From the NCBI RefSeq assembly GCF_900116425.1, contig NZ_FPAS01000002.1:142537-206536 (forward strand): a stretch of DNA of 64,000 bases, in the 5' to 3' direction. Positions within the stretch are counted from its first letter, which is position 1; the number at the start of each line of letters is the position of its first letter. The notes below the pieces were generated by a model. The model searched no databases, was not told where the DNA came from, and was given only the letters and a program-made list of their open reading frames with translations. Below, in pieces: positions 63,466 to 64,000 of the stretch. The stretch is from Lishizhenia tianjinensis. GTDB taxonomy: Bacteria > Bacteroidota > Bacteroidia > Flavobacteriales_D > Crocinitomicaceae. A program made the position numbers and the translations under genes.

Positions 63466-64000
63466 ATGGGAGAAGTAAAAAAGATTTTAAAATCCACCTT
63501 TTGGCTGATTTTGGCCATCGTGAGTTTTACCTTCACGTGGGTGTTGTATTCCCTTTTTTATGCACCCGATTTTCAAAAGGAGATTGCTGCCTTTCAAAAT
63601 GAAATCAATAAAATAGAAACCGAACTAGAAGCCTTTAACCAAAGAAGTTTTGATTTGGTGAAGAAATCTTCTGTACGCAAACTTTGGCTGAAAACAGATT
63701 TTACCAACGAAAGAAATTTTCAGAATTATCTGTTTTTGAACAAAGATAGTTTGGTGTATTGGTCGGATAATAAGATAGAAATTACCGCCTCTGATAAGCC
63801 AAGAGATGGACTTCAAGAACTCAACAACGGCTATTACTTGGTCAAAGAAATGGGGGTGGGAAATCTGAGTTTGGTAAGTGGAGTGCTTATACAATCTAAT
63901 TATCCCTATGAAAATGATGAACTTAGAAATAAATTAGCCGCAAGCTTGCAGCTTCCTCAAGAACTTCAAATAACACTCAACCCTAACATAGGTGCGCCTA
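63466..64000 (+). CDS. N-terminal part of a membrane protein, probably sensor histidine kinase
   Basis: The gene starts at the ATG at 63466 and is open to the end of the window (178 complete codons). One membrane helix (about residues 12-30) is followed by a short coiled-coil stretch (about 40-58) and an extracytoplasmic domain beginning RSFDLVKKSSVRKLW. The stretch DSLVYWSDNKIEI and LNNGYYLVKEMG are like N-terminal sensor parts of Bacteroidota two-component kinases. The kinase domain would lie beyond the window, so the assignment is an inference. Confidence 0.65.
   Translation, partial: MGEVKKILKSTFWLILAIVSFTFTWVLYSLFYAPDFQKEIAAFQNEINKIETELEAFNQRSFDLVKKSSVRKLWLKTDFTNERNFQNYLFLNKDSLVYWSDNKIEITASDKPRDGLQELNNGYYLVKEMGVGNLSLVSGVLIQSNYPYENDELRNKLAASLQLPQELQITLNPNIGAP

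Overview
The window is an AT-rich chromosomal segment from a Bacteroidota bacterium, most likely order Flavobacteriales. Evidence: several large secreted proteins end in type IX secretion (T9SS) sorting domains. Promoter-like -7 boxes of the Bacteroidota form TAnnTTTG recur. Family pairings typical of this phylum are present: IPExxxVDY next to pyk, DUF4271 with hemD, DUF4292 with an EnvC-like protein, MuiA/DUF4139, a SprA-like barrel and OmpA fusions. I saw no tRNA, rRNA or CRISPR array.

Layout. 1-2112: end of a large lamin-tail T9SS-type protein and a small barrel-like protein. 2161-4696 (minus): ECF sigma factor, a small protein and two MscS-type channels. 4889-9047 (minus): acpP-fabF-rnc-IPExxxVDY-pyk, a lipid/RNA/glycolysis operon with a good promoter before acpP. 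9115-15806: an iodotyrosine-deiodinase-like nitroreductase, purN, marC, a GT-C-like membrane protein, a glutaryl-CoA-dehydrogenase-like enzyme, DUF4271 and hemD. 15894-16815: an IS1595-like element with good terminal inverted repeats but a transposase whose catalytic core looks lost. 16911-21542: PBP1A, the two CoA-transferase subunits and a GT2 glycosyltransferase.

21927-27164 (minus): dut, nucleotidyltransferase, TPR protein, DUF4292 lipoprotein and EnvC-like protein, overlapping or nearly so. 27280-32949 (minus): VTC-type polyphosphate polymerase, DUF4956, enoyl-CoA hydratase, flippase, a 497-aa exported protein, YbjQ and a 44-aa membrane protein. 33005-36044: proC lies between two 140-bp direct copies of the tail and terminator of the muiA-like gene. 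36114-44503: Kelch T9SS protein, small CxxC protein, lipoproteins, a four-helix-bundle protein, an acyl-CoA carboxylase beta subunit, a membrane protein, pth and a fructosamine-kinase-like protein. 44604-53915: T9SS protein, an OmpA protein with a pseudophosphatase-like domain, SCO1, a 47-aa lipoprotein, a BamA/TamA-like protein and two envelope proteins. 54052-64000: a YbdL/YafV transaminase-amidase pair, YqaA, a 1149-aa barrel, a trypsin-like T9SS protease with a redoxin, uridine kinase and the start of a probable sensor kinase.

Most of the window is housekeeping and envelope biology. The more unusual items are the degenerate IS1595 element, the duplicated gene tail around proC, the OmpA-pseudophosphatase fusion, the -7 boxes placed almost on the start codon, two short genes (44 and 47 aa), and several kinds of intergenic repeat.
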